Assembly: GCA_002712135.1 (NCBI GenBank)
Contig: PASO01000070.1
Location: 1-8,040 of the forward strand
Reading direction: 5' to 3'
DNA: 8,040 bases
Origin: Gammaproteobacteria bacterium
GTDB lineage: Bacteria > Pseudomonadota > Gammaproteobacteria > Pseudomonadales > Azotimanducaceae
Below are positions 1 to 7,224 of this stretch, in pieces (within the stretch, counting starts at the first letter, position 1; each line of letters starts with the position of its first letter). The notes beneath the pieces are model-generated. The model was given only the letters and a program-made list of their open reading frames with translations. It searched no databases and was not told where the DNA came from. The position numbers and the translations under genes were made by a program.

Positions 1-952
1 CAGCATAGGTATCAAAACCATTCTCATATATACGATTTATCAATGAATCATCAACCATTACATATACAGAAACTACAGACGTAAAAAGTAGGAAAAGACC
101 AAAAATTGCAACCTTGATACTACCCCGGACATTCCAATTCTTTATTCGATCAAATAGTCTCGTCTGAGCATGGTTCAGAGCAACCGCATCCGCCCCGCGA
201 TCTAACAAAGGCTCCCCTACGTTAAGCTGATCGTGGATCTCTTTATGCTGAGAGACACCTTTGCTTTTTAGATACTCGACATTATCACCAATCTCTTTCG
301 TGATTTTCTCCACATCATCCAGACCCGCGGGTTTTTCCTCCAAATTGTCGCCAACTTCAGCTCTAAGCTCTTCTACTAATCGTCTTGCCTGATTAATTGC
401 ACCCGTTTCTGCTTCCTGCTCTAGAAAAGCATCGATTGCAATGGCATCAGGTAATTCAAATCTCCATACTGGGATGTCAAGACGACTAGACCATCGATAG
501 AAATTATCTTGACCAGCAATTGCAGGTGAACAACTGGCAAGCAACCCTATACCTGCATCTGAAAATTGAGAAACCAATGTCTGTGCAAGCTTTAACAAAT
601 CGAAGTCTTCTCTAGTACTTATATCCACTATCCAAACCTCGGATAACTTGGGGCGACTTTCACCTTTGCCCTCAACTTGCTTTTTGAGCAACGACTTATT
701 GATAGCAGTAATCATCCAATCTCTTTCTTTATTACATCGATTGACTACCGCGTTGGGTGCTACAGCAAAAAACAACGATAAAATCTGCTTCACATAATGG
801 TCTCTCAGTGACCTGTGTTCGGCTTCAATAACCACAATATCGCCAGGTTTATTCAAGACCTCGACAGCAGAACTAACGTATGCAGCATCACGATCTCCAA
901 ACGAAGAAACCTCTTTATTCCGAATTACGTTAGAAATATTAGTTTTGTCCAT
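1..952 (-). CDS. Unrecognised single-pass membrane protein with a possible degenerate ATPase-like N-terminal region (partial, C-terminus off window)
   Basis: I translated this by hand: an ATG at 952 opens 317 codons without a stop and runs off the left edge. It lies 11 bases after the flhB stop and has a strong Shine-Dalgarno (AGGAGGA), so it is probably co-transcribed with flhB. Residues 1-200 look like a soluble alpha/beta domain. Residues 36-57 sit where a P-loop could be, but there is no GxxxxGK[ST]; residues 106-111 (VWIVDI) resemble a Walker B strand. Residues 177-245 are rich in charged residues and may form a helical linker. One hydrophobic segment spans about 278-299; the basic residues just before it (R265, R269, K271, R276, K280) suggest a cytoplasmic N-terminus and a periplasmic C-terminus. 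This topology recalls DamX/GspA-type proteins (ATPase-like domain, one membrane span, periplasmic domain), but the family assignment is a guess. flhA is commonly found at this position, and this is not FlhA. Confidence 0.8.
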   Translation of the reverse strand, partial: MDKTNISNVIRNKEVSSFGDRDAAYVSSAVEVLNKPGDIVVIEAEHRSLRDHYVKQILSLFFAVAPNAVVNRCNKERDWMITAINKSLLKKQVEGKGESRPKLSEVWIVDISTREDFDLLKLAQTLVSQFSDAGIGLLASCSPAIAGQDNFYRWSSRLDIPVWRFELPDAIAIDAFLEQEAETGAINQARRLVEELRAEVGDNLEEKPAGLDDVEKITKEIGDNVEYLKSKGVSQHKEIHDQLNVGEPLLDRGADAVALNHAQTRLFDRIKNWNVRGSIKVAIFGLFLLFTSVVSVYVMVDDSLINRIYENGFDTYA

Positions 953-963
953 ATCGTCCTCCT

Positions 964-2127
964 CTATGGCTTCTTATCAAACTGAGATCTTTGTCCACGT
1001 TCATCAAATCTCAAATCCTTGGGTACATTAGGTCTTGGTCTTTTGGGTCTTCCTACGTCCGAACTCAATTGTTTGAGGTTGTAGACATATGCGATAACTT
1101 GAGCCACCGCCATATACAATGCTGCAGGAATTCTTGAACCAATATCGGTCGTGAAATAGATCGCTCTCGCTAAAGCTGGCGCTTCAAATATGTGGACATT
1201 GTGTTCGTTTGCTAGCTCTCTAATTTTTGCTGCTATGAAGCCCTTACCCTTAGCCACCACCCGAGGGGCATCTTCAGAACTCTGGTCATATGTAAGTGCG
1301 ACAGAGAAATGTTCGGGGTTGGTAATGACAACATCAGCTTTTGGTACATCATCGAGCATTCGCTGTTCAGCCAGTTCTCTTTGCTTTTGCTTAACGCGCT
1401 GTCGAACTTCAGGCTGGCCTTCCATCTCTTTCAATTCATCTTTAATTTCCTGCTTGGTCATGCGCAATTTCTTTATGAACTCGAAACGCTGATATGGGAC
1501 ATCAATAGCTGCGATAATGACCAAAGCAAGACTGGTTATAAGCGCTCCAAGCATTACTGTAGAGAGCCCGCCTTGAATAGCCGCCCCCAAGTAGGTACGA
1601 GATAACTCCATCACGGTGTCAAAATTCAAATAAATGTAAACACCACCGATTGTTGCAACCAGCGTAAACTTCATCAAAGACTTAAAAAGTTCGACCAAAG
1701 CCCGTAAGCCAAAAATCCTAGCTAAACCACTGAGTGGATTGATCTTGGAAGCCTTTGGCGCAATCGCCTTCCATGAGAAAACGAAACCATCGAGTGCTAC
1801 AGCACCCAAAATCGCTAAAGTCACTGCAGCCATAAGGATTGGGATAAGCAAACTTCCGGCATCTGCAACCTGATCGACCAAGCTAATGACCATTTGATTA
1901 GGTTCAAAGACTTGATGTCTTTCAAAAACAAAACCCTTAGAGAATATTTCCAAGTATTTGGAACCCATGACGCCACCCGCGAAATACAAAGTTCCGATGA
2001 ATCCCATAGTTAGAACAGCAATCGTAAGGTCTTGCGATCTTAAAACTTGGCCATCTTCACGCGCTTTTTCCAGACGACGCGCTGTCGGTTCTTCTGTTTT
2101 ATCTTCCTGGGGGGTATCTTCTGCCAT
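964..2127 (-). CDS. flhB: FlhB, flagellar type III export-gate protein and substrate-specificity switch
   Basis: FlhB sits in the inner membrane at the flagellar export gate. Its autocleaved cytoplasmic domain switches secretion from rod/hook to filament substrates. The 387 residues have the usual order: a charged N-terminus with the family signature EDKTEEPTARRLEKAREDGQ (9-28), four hydrophobic segments (about 34-53, 92-113, 152-168 and 188-210), a basic linker helix (about 215-260) and the C-terminal domain. The autocleavage site reads N270-P271-E272-H273, with Glu where most characterised FlhB have Thr; the cleaved N-P bond is retained. The tail after about residue 355 is basic and proline-rich. 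The ATG is one base after the fliR stop, and its Shine-Dalgarno (GGGGGAGG) lies in the last codons of fliR, so translation is probably coupled. A type III virulence homologue (YscU/SpaS) is unlikely given the flagellar neighbours. Confidence 0.97.
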   Translation of the reverse strand: MAEDTPQEDKTEEPTARRLEKAREDGQVLRSQDLTIAVLTMGFIGTLYFAGGVMGSKYLEIFSKGFVFERHQVFEPNQMVISLVDQVADAGSLLIPILMAAVTLAILGAVALDGFVFSWKAIAPKASKINPLSGLARIFGLRALVELFKSLMKFTLVATIGGVYIYLNFDTVMELSRTYLGAAIQGGLSTVMLGALITSLALVIIAAIDVPYQRFEFIKKLRMTKQEIKDELKEMEGQPEVRQRVKQKQRELAEQRMLDDVPKADVVITNPEHFSVALTYDQSSEDAPRVVAKGKGFIAAKIRELANEHNVHIFEAPALARAIYFTTDIGSRIPAALYMAVAQVIAYVYNLKQLSSDVGRPKRPRPNVPKDLRFDERGQRSQFDKKP

Positions 2128-2128
2128 C

Positions 2129-2899
2129 TTAGCCTCCCCCTATAATTGCATTTATTTTGCTGAATCCTACAAACCACAAGTTTTCAACATTTTCCAACCA
2201 AATCGTCATAGTCAACAGCAACATGCCCAGACCTAAAGGAATAAGTGCTGGGAAACCAATAGCGAAGACATTCAAGCTTGGCGCGGCTCGCGATATTAGA
2301 CCCAGTAATGCATTGACTAAAAGAAGACCAATCATAATTGGGAAAGCGATAACAGCCGCCCCAACAAAGATTTCTGACGACCAGCTTAGGAGCGACACAA
2401 TCATATCCGTGTTAAATCCTCCTGATGCAATAGGTACGAGCTCAAAACTGGAATACAGTACAGAGATCATGATGAGATGACCTCCTAAAGACAGAAACAG
2501 GAGCGTCCCTATGATCAAAAAAAATTGTGCCAGAGAGGGAACACTACCCAAGTTTGGGTCTATCATATTGGCCATGCTAAGACCCATGCTTCCCGCTATT
2601 GCCTGACCCGCAACGACTAGCGCAGCGATTACAATCTGCAGGGTTAACCCCATTAATCCGCCAACAAAAACCTCATGCATTATTCCCGTCACCGCAGCAA
2701 AACTAAAAGGGTCTATGTCTGGCACATCAACAAGCGGATAAATCATCCAGGTAATAACAAGGACGATCGCTACCCTTATCCGAAAGTTAACAGCAGCTAA
2801 AGAGAAGAAGGGTCCGGCAAGCAGAAAAGCAGAAACCCTAACCAAAGGCCACAGAAACTGGCTGAGCCATTGAACTATATCGGCAACGAGAAGTACCAT
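2129..2899 (-). CDS. fliR: FliR, flagellar type III export-gate protein
   Basis: FliR is an inner-membrane component of the FliP5-FliQ4-FliR1 export channel in the flagellar basal body. The protein is very hydrophobic, with about six membrane segments and family features such as the N-terminal WPLVRVSAFLLAGPFFS stretch and the QAIAGSMGLSMANMIDPNLG block that follows a long hydrophobic helix. Its length of 256 residues is typical. I place the start at the ATG at 2899, two bases after the fliQ stop. An in-frame TTG at 2905 overlaps the fliQ stop and would add two residues (258 aa). Neither start has a good Shine-Dalgarno, so initiation is probably coupled to fliQ termination. The gene ends one base before flhB. 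Confidence 0.96.
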   Translation of the reverse strand: MVLLVADIVQWLSQFLWPLVRVSAFLLAGPFFSLAAVNFRIRVAIVLVITWMIYPLVDVPDIDPFSFAAVTGIMHEVFVGGLMGLTLQIVIAALVVAGQAIAGSMGLSMANMIDPNLGSVPSLAQFFLIIGTLLFLSLGGHLIMISVLYSSFELVPIASGGFNTDMIVSLLSWSSEIFVGAAVIAFPIMIGLLLVNALLGLISRAAPSLNVFAIGFPALIPLGLGMLLLTMTIWLENVENLWFVGFSKINAIIGGG

Positions 2900-2901
2900 A
2901 A

Positions 2902-3171
2902 TCAAAATGCCAGCGTCTGAATACGTTCAAATATAATTTCGAAATAATCAACCATTAAAGCTAGTTGCCATTCTCCAAATAGAACAAGTGCCACAACCAT
3001 TACTGCCAGCTTTGGAATAAAACTAAGGGTCATCTCCTGAATCGACGTTGCCGCCTGCAATATCCCAATCAACAACCCAGTCGCAAGCGCTGCACCGAGT
3101 ACAGGTGCAGCGACTAAAACCATCACTAAAATGGCCTCAACAGCAATATCTAGAACAAATCCGGGATCCAT
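2902..3171 (-). CDS. fliQ: FliQ, flagellar type III export-gate protein
   Basis: This small protein of 89 residues forms part of the FliPQR export channel in the inner membrane. It has two hydrophobic hairpin segments (about 12-40 and 53-72) and the family-typical central motif around residues 39-51 (QAATSIQEMTLSF), followed by IPKLAVM. Its length matches the usual 88-90 residues. The ATG lies six bases after the fliP stop. The stop region of fliP reads TGATAACTG, giving tandem stops (TGA TAA) just before the fliQ start. The fliQ stop codon abuts fliR. Confidence 0.97.
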   Translation of the reverse strand: MDPGFVLDIAVEAILVMVLVAAPVLGAALATGLLIGILQAATSIQEMTLSFIPKLAVMVVALVLFGEWQLALMVDYFEIIFERIQTLAF

Positions 3172-3177
3172 CAGTTA

Positions 3178-3954
3178 TCACCCAAAAGTCGAAACCAAGG
3201 AGCCCGTGATCAGGCTCCATCCATCTACAAGAACGAACAGGAGAAGCTTGAAGGGCATGGAAATCATCATTGGTGAGAGCATCATCATCCCCATTGACAT
3301 CAATATACTCGCAACCACTAAATCGATAATCACAAACGGGATATAGATCAAGAACCCTATAGTAAAGGCTGTTTTCAATTCCGATGTGACAAAAGCTGGT
3401 ATTAGCGTGGCAAGGGGAATATCAGCTTCATTTTCAAATGTATCCTCCTCGGCCATCTCCATAAACATCAGCAAATCTTTTTCTCTAACCTGACTGAGCA
3501 TGAATGCTTTAATTGGTGGGACAGCCTGTTCTAGCCCTTTCTGGAAAGAAATTTCGTTGGCTTGTACCGGCAAGTAGGCACCTTCATATATTTGATCAAA
3601 AACCGGCTTCATTACGTAAAACGATAAGAATATGGCAATACCGATCAAAATCTGATTGGGTGGCGTTTGACCTATTCCCAACGCTTGTCGGAGCAGGGAT
3701 AACACAATGATTATTCGCGTAAAAGACGTCATTAATATGACCATAGAAGGAATCAAGGTCAGCAGCGTCATCAAAACAATTATTTGAAGCGAGAGACCAT
3801 ATTCCGAACCGCTCTCATTCGAGGTTATTAGCGTGAGCGCTGGCGCTTCAGCAGCTAATCCTAGACTGGATAACGATAAGAACATAAGCGCGCCAAGGAA
3901 ACTCGTTAATCTCCTTGCACGAATATTCACTTTAATGCACCCTTTGAATTGCAT
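3178..3954 (-). CDS. fliP: FliP, flagellar type III export-gate protein (start uncertain)
   Basis: FliP is the main subunit of the FliPQR export channel. It shows a signal peptide (basic RARR, a hydrophobic stretch, then AAEA near the cleavage site), the signature MTSFTRIIIVLSLLRQAL and GIGQTPPNQILIG, a periplasmic loop, and the C-terminal LIPAFVTSELKTAF and FVIIDLVVASILMSMGMMM blocks. The methionine-rich MGMMM matches the channel gasket known in the family. The start is uncertain. ATG at 3954 gives 258 aa and is used here. GTG at 3930 (250 aa) gives a more compact signal peptide and has AAAGGG nine bases upstream. TTG at 3963 is least likely. The gene is preceded by its own sigma-54-like promoter rather than by fliO, as would be usual, because fliO is 3.5 kb away. 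Confidence 0.96.
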   Translation of the reverse strand: MQFKGCIKVNIRARRLTSFLGALMFLSLSSLGLAAEAPALTLITSNESGSEYGLSLQIIVLMTLLTLIPSMVILMTSFTRIIIVLSLLRQALGIGQTPPNQILIGIAIFLSFYVMKPVFDQIYEGAYLPVQANEISFQKGLEQAVPPIKAFMLSQVREKDLLMFMEMAEEDTFENEADIPLATLIPAFVTSELKTAFTIGFLIYIPFVIIDLVVASILMSMGMMMLSPMMISMPFKLLLFVLVDGWSLITGSLVSTFG

Positions 3955-4002
3955 AGATTCCAACGTCTATCTCTTAAGCGATGAACTTCTGGAAGCTATT
4001 AA

Positions 4003-4018
4003 TGCAATTTAAAGGCCA
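4003..4018 (-). promoter_or_regulatory. Sigma-54-type promoter for fliPQR-flhB
   Basis: On the minus strand this reads TGGCCTTTAAATTGCA. It has GG and GC separated by exactly ten bases (the -24/-12 elements) and a perfect TTGCA at -12, against the RpoN consensus TGGCMYG-N4-TTGCW with one mismatch. A transcription start near 3992 would leave a leader of about 40 bases before the ATG at 3954. RpoN control of mid-level flagellar operons is well known in polarly flagellated gammaproteobacteria. I did not find an obvious activator-binding array beside it. Confidence 0.72.
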
Positions 4019-4036
4019 ACTATTTTTTCATATAAA
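4008..4036 (+). promoter_or_regulatory. Sigma-70-like promoter for the lytic transglycosylase gene
   Basis: TTTAAA (4008-4013) and TATAAA (4031-4036) are separated by 17 bases, matching the -35 and -10 hexamers in 4/6 and 5/6 positions. The predicted start, near 4043, is only about five bases before the ATG at 4048, which would give an almost leaderless message. This fits the absence of a Shine-Dalgarno. The -35 hexamer lies inside the opposing sigma-54 site. AT-rich DNA produces such matches easily, so this is tentative. Confidence 0.4.
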
Positions 4037-4047
4037 ATCAATTACTT

Positions 4048-4851
4048 ATGATATTTAATCCAAAATCAATTCTCAGGTGTCGATATTCCGACAGATTCAG
4101 CATTACCTCGATTGAATTACCCTCAATTAAGATTTTCGCTCACATCAAACGTTACTTCACGCTTACTACTTTTATAACCTGCGCAGCTTATTCTCACGCT
4201 TCAGATAGTGTTTTCCCCTACAAATCATGCTTCGAAGCATCAGCGAAAAAATTCAATTTAGACGCGAACTTTATTGCCGCTGTAGCAAGTGTCGAAAGTA
4301 GTTTTGATCCATTAGCCGAATCCTCATCGGGAGCTATTGGCCTGATGCAAATCAAATGGCCTCAAACAGCTATTGAGCTTGGAGTAACGGATAAAGATGA
4401 TTTGACAGATCCCTGCTTGAACATCGACGCCGGTGCAGATTACCTGGCACGTCTATCATTAGCATTCCAGAGCAAATTATTTGCTTTAGCGGCCTATCAC
4501 CAGGGGCCGACCAAAATCAGACAGGCGGATCATATTCCCAGACAATCGGTCATTTACATCGAAAAGATTCTTCAAGAAGAGGTGCTGATCGCCGAATCTA
4601 GCGAGTTAAATAGGCGTGGTAGTTGTAATTTGATGGAATTCCAGGCTTCAAGCCAAAGGACACACCACCCAAAAGTAAGATTTCAAGAAGCTTATCAATG
4701 GTTAACTCGCAACCATACTTTCTGCTCTACCCCAGAACTACTGGCGATTAGAAATAGGCTTCCGGAAATAATGGGCACTGCCGACGCGAAGGGAGAACTT
4801 CGCCTTTTGATTAACAACGCCATTAGGAAAAAATCAGCGGACAAAAAGTAA
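4048..4851 (+). CDS. Secreted SLT-type (GH23-like) lytic transglycosylase
   Basis: The product is predicted to cleave the MurNAc-GlcNAc bond of peptidoglycan in the periplasm, leaving a 1,6-anhydro end. Its SLT domain spans about residues 58-175. The catalytic Glu is probably E83 in SVESSFDP, followed by GAIGLMQIKWPQTA (95-108) and AAYHQGP (148-154), where AYNAGP is common. C61 and C123 may form the disulfide seen in secreted relatives. A second pair, C193 and C226, lies in a C-terminal extension (about 176-267) that I cannot assign. The N-terminus has 30-odd residues before a hydrophobic signal (about 36-51, cleavage likely after SHA). The ATG is the first after an in-frame TAA at 4033, with no Shine-Dalgarno. 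It diverges from fliP and converges on flagellin. A flagellar role in opening the wall for the rod is plausible from position only. Confidence 0.9.
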   Translation: MIFNPKSILRCRYSDRFSITSIELPSIKIFAHIKRYFTLTTFITCAAYSHASDSVFPYKSCFEASAKKFNLDANFIAAVASVESSFDPLAESSSGAIGLMQIKWPQTAIELGVTDKDDLTDPCLNIDAGADYLARLSLAFQSKLFALAAYHQGPTKIRQADHIPRQSVIYIEKILQEEVLIAESSELNRRGSCNLMEFQASSQRTHHPKVRFQEAYQWLTRNHTFCSTPELLAIRNRLPEIMGTADAKGELRLLINNAIRKKSADKK

Positions 4852-4874
4852 AGCCGGGGTTACCCCCGGCTTTT
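4851..4874. terminator. Bidirectional rho-independent terminator between the lytic transglycosylase and flagellin genes
   Basis: A 7-bp GC-only stem (GCCGGGG at 4853-4859 with CCCCGGC at 4864-4870) encloses a four-base TTAC loop and is extended by two A-T pairs. On the plus strand it ends in TTTT. On the minus strand it is followed by CTTTACTTTTTG. It begins at the last base of the lytic transglycosylase stop codon and lies about 25 bases past the flagellin stop, so it can end both convergent transcripts. Confidence 0.9.
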
Positions 4875-4898
4875 CCAAACTCCTAAAAATAAATTGCT

Positions 4899-7061
4899 TT
4901 ATTGAAGGAGCTGGAGGACCAACTGTGATCGCGCATTTGCCTGCGCCAGCATAGCAGTACCAGCTTGCTGCAGTACCTGCGATTTAGCCAGGTTAGCGGA
5001 TTCAACTGAAAAATCAGCATCGTTGATTTGTGATCGAGCGTCTGCTGTGTTCTCAGCAACATTCATCAAGTTTGACACAGTGTGTTCAAGGCGATTCTCA
5101 ATTGCACCGAGCTCAGCTCGGGCAGAAGATATCTTCTCGATAGCGCCGTCAAGCGTTTTAATGGCTGCGCCCGCTCCTGCCGTCGACCTCAAGTTAATAT
5201 TTGATACTGAATCAAGCGTAGCAGCACGAGTAACGAAGTAGTTATCGTTACCAAGCGAACCTGTGGCTACGTCAGGGTCAGTGACTGCTCCAGATGCTTC
5301 ATCGGACTGCGTTACAGAAAACGACTTGCTCGAAGTTAACTCAACAGTACCCTGCACAGTTACTGCGTCATTCGAGCCAGCAGCTTCAAGAGCCCTGTCA
5401 AGAAGATTCAGATCACCGGCAGTGGTCACTGTAGTACCAATCGCCGCACCAGCAGATGACAGGATTGTCCAGTTTCCGAAGTCTGCAGGACCATAAATGA
5501 TACCATCAGCATCAGCAGCCGCAGCGGCAGATATCGTGAACACTCCAACACCATCTATAGCATCCAAACCCGTTTTCATCTCTGCGGCAGTGGGACCATT
5601 CGCAGAAGCGGAAGTAACAGTAAATGCATATGAGCTCCCTGTGGTCAGATTGCTCAAAGTAAGAGCAATTGAAGCACCCGCACTCGCAGGGTTTAGACCT
5701 GCATTATCACCATCATAAGTAACTTTAGCACCCTGACCAACGAACGTCTGAAGATTTGCAGCAACTTGGATATCCGTACCAGAATAGATATCAAAATCTC
5801 CGAAATCCTCAGTGGCAGTTACTAATGGGCTATTCGCCAGGCTACTGTTAGCCTTCACGTCAAAACCACCTCCAGCTCCATCTATACCATTCAAATCAGC
5901 CTCGAGGTCCGCTATTGTTCTAGCGTTTCCTTCACCTACTGCGAAAGACCAAGTTTGTCCGGTAGAGCGCTGAACCAGAGTAAAAGTGCCATTTGCAACC
6001 ATATCACTAGTAGAGCCAGCAGTGGTGGCAACACCTAAGTGCCAGGCCTTCTGAGGCATAGTTGCGACACCGTCGTGGCCAACTGACTGAACTCTTAGGT
6101 TGGTACCTGTGGATTCGTTCTCGACTAGAACGTCTCTTCCATCGGAAGAATACAACCTAACCTTATTATCTGAAGTAGCTTCTGCCAAGACATTAGTGGC
6201 ACCAGAAATAGCATTAATCTTATCAACCGCATCCGCTACATTACTTCTACTGATAGCAAACGTTCCAGTTGTAACTTCGTTAATCTTAATACTATAGGTC
6301 TCATCAGTTGCATACTCGCTATAGACGTGAGCGTAGGTCTTAGCCTGAGCCGTAACTTTTGTCTCACCAGTAACAAGATTGATTTTTTCAGCAACTGTCT
6401 TGGCCGAATCATCCTGGGCAACGTCTATCGTTTTAGAAACGGTATTACCGTTGATGATGATATCATCTCCGTTACCTACCGGGTTGACATAGGCTCCGGC
6501 TCCCGTTGAGGCAGCATTCGCCTCAATTCTATCACCAGTAACTTTGTAAGCGCCCAATTGGTCAGCCGCAGTGGAATCGACAGTGAAATTAATGACCTCT
6601 CCACCTTCAGTTCCAACTTGGAGTTGAACATTGGAGAAAGTTCCATTTAAAACATGCTGCCCGTTATACCTCGTATTCGTAGAAATACGTGAGATTTCTG
6701 CGACCAATAAGTTTACTTCCTCCTGAATATAGGAACGATCAACATCAGTATTAGTAGAGTTTGCAGCCTGAACCGCCAACTCGCGCAAACGCTGGAGCAT
6801 ATCAGTAACTTCTACTAGAGCGCCTTCAATAGATTGCGTCATAGAAATTCCATCATTTGCGTTTTTAACAGCCATCTGAAGACCCTGGATCTGTGAAGTC
6901 ATTCGTTGAACGATTGCCAGACCGGCGGCATCATCAGATGCACTGTTGATTTTGCTACCCGTTGACAGCCTCTCCATCGCCCGATCAAGCATAGCGCTCG
7001 ATTCCGCTAAAGATCGTTGTGCCGTCAATGAGCTAACGTTGGTGTTAACTATCATAGACAT
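4899..7061 (-). CDS. fliC: Flagellin, filament subunit with a large repeat-bearing central region
   Basis: This is the structural subunit of the filament, exported by the FliPQR-FlhB gate. The conserved D0/D1 ends are clear: MSMIVNTNVSSLTAQRSL (1-18), LSTGSKINSASDDAAGLAI (32-50), LQRLRELAVQAANSTNT (89-105) at one end, and about residues 636-720 ending in LVLQLLQ at the other. The QRxRELAVQ stretch is the kind recognised by TLR5 in other proteobacteria. At 720 residues it is longer than the roughly 500 of many relatives. The extra length is central (about 170-625) and holds Flagellin_IN-like segments (around 255-318) plus two related units (358-428 and 463-536). The ATG at 7061 has a strong Shine-Dalgarno (GGAGGAC, 7066-7072). 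An ATG two codons on is less likely because MSMIVNT is the usual beginning. The symbol follows family use; flaA, flaB or similar could equally apply. Confidence 0.96.
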   Translation of the reverse strand: MSMIVNTNVSSLTAQRSLAESSAMLDRAMERLSTGSKINSASDDAAGLAIVQRMTSQIQGLQMAVKNANDGISMTQSIEGALVEVTDMLQRLRELAVQAANSTNTDVDRSYIQEEVNLLVAEISRISTNTRYNGQHVLNGTFSNVQLQVGTEGGEVINFTVDSTAADQLGAYKVTGDRIEANAASTGAGAYVNPVGNGDDIIINGNTVSKTIDVAQDDSAKTVAEKINLVTGETKVTAQAKTYAHVYSEYATDETYSIKINEVTTGTFAISRSNVADAVDKINAISGATNVLAEATSDNKVRLYSSDGRDVLVENESTGTNLRVQSVGHDGVATMPQKAWHLGVATTAGSTSDMVANGTFTLVQRSTGQTWSFAVGEGNARTIADLEADLNGIDGAGGGFDVKANSSLANSPLVTATEDFGDFDIYSGTDIQVAANLQTFVGQGAKVTYDGDNAGLNPASAGASIALTLSNLTTGSSYAFTVTSASANGPTAAEMKTGLDAIDGVGVFTISAAAAADADGIIYGPADFGNWTILSSAGAAIGTTVTTAGDLNLLDRALEAAGSNDAVTVQGTVELTSSKSFSVTQSDEASGAVTDPDVATGSLGNDNYFVTRAATLDSVSNINLRSTAGAGAAIKTLDGAIEKISSARAELGAIENRLEHTVSNLMNVAENTADARSQINDADFSVESANLAKSQVLQQAGTAMLAQANARSQLVLQLLQ
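5454..5990 (-). repeat. Diverged tandem domain repeat inside flagellin
   Basis: Residues 358-428 and 463-536 of the flagellin align by eye along their whole length. Shared landmarks in order are a beta-strand start, TG, a hydrophobic strand ending F-x-V, a gap, T then a helix with L-x-x-IDG-x-G, and later DFG followed by a strand and S. The unit spacing is about 105 residues. A related Flagellin_IN-like pattern lies at about 255-318 (INEVTTGTFAI, then VDKINAISG). This suggests duplication of surface domains. Confidence 0.65.
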
Positions 7062-7065
7062 TTTA

Positions 7066-7133
7066 GTCCTCCAAATTTAAATTTTTTGTGAGGCGACCAA
7101 GCAGGTCCTCCCCGTTGGTTCGCTTGGCCGCCT
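7066..7133 (-). promoter_or_regulatory. Flagellin mRNA leader: hairpin with GGA-bearing loop and GGA-bearing Shine-Dalgarno
   Basis: On the minus strand GGCGGCCAAGC (7132-7122) pairs with GCTTGGTCGCC (7102-7092), giving an 11-bp stem with one G-U pair and an added A-T pair at 7133/7091. The 19-base loop contains GGGGAGGAC. The ribosome-binding site at 7072-7066 (GGAGGAC) repeats the same heptamer six bases or fewer from the ATG. Two GGA-containing sites, one in a hairpin loop and one at the Shine-Dalgarno, is the arrangement known for CsrA control of the Bacillus subtilis hag leader. RsmA/CsrA binding here is inference. The hairpin may instead stabilise the message. Confidence 0.65.
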
Positions 7134-7149
7134 TCCAGCGACAACCTAT

Positions 7150-7176
7150 TTGTCGGGGAACTAGTCGTTCACTTTA
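7150..7176 (-). promoter_or_regulatory. Sigma-28 (FliA)-type promoter for flagellin
   Basis: On the minus strand TAAA (7176-7173) is followed by exactly 15 bases and then CCCGACAA (7157-7150). The FliA consensus is TAAA-N15-GCCGATAA, so the -10 element has two mismatches. The -35 extends to TAAAGTGA against TAAAGTTT. A start near 7143 would give a leader of about 82 bases that contains the whole hairpin. Flagellin genes are commonly FliA-dependent. I found no GG-N10-GC sigma-54 site on this strand of the intergenic region. Confidence 0.6.
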
Positions 7177-7224
7177 GCTAAGAAGCCCTCTTTAGATCTT
7201 TGCCCACATCAAATAACGCTATCT

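Noticed and set aside
781..850. Possible P-loop in the unrecognised left-edge protein
   Set aside because: The segment at residues 36-57 has no GxxxxGK[ST], so I do not claim nucleotide binding.
1190..1605. Plus-strand open frames of about 100 codons antisense to flhB
   Set aside because: They lie opposite a clearly conserved gene, have no recognisable domain and overlap each other in two frames.
5023..5718. Series of plus-strand open frames antisense to flagellin
   Set aside because: Low-complexity, alanine/serine-rich products are the expected shadow of the flagellin codon pattern.
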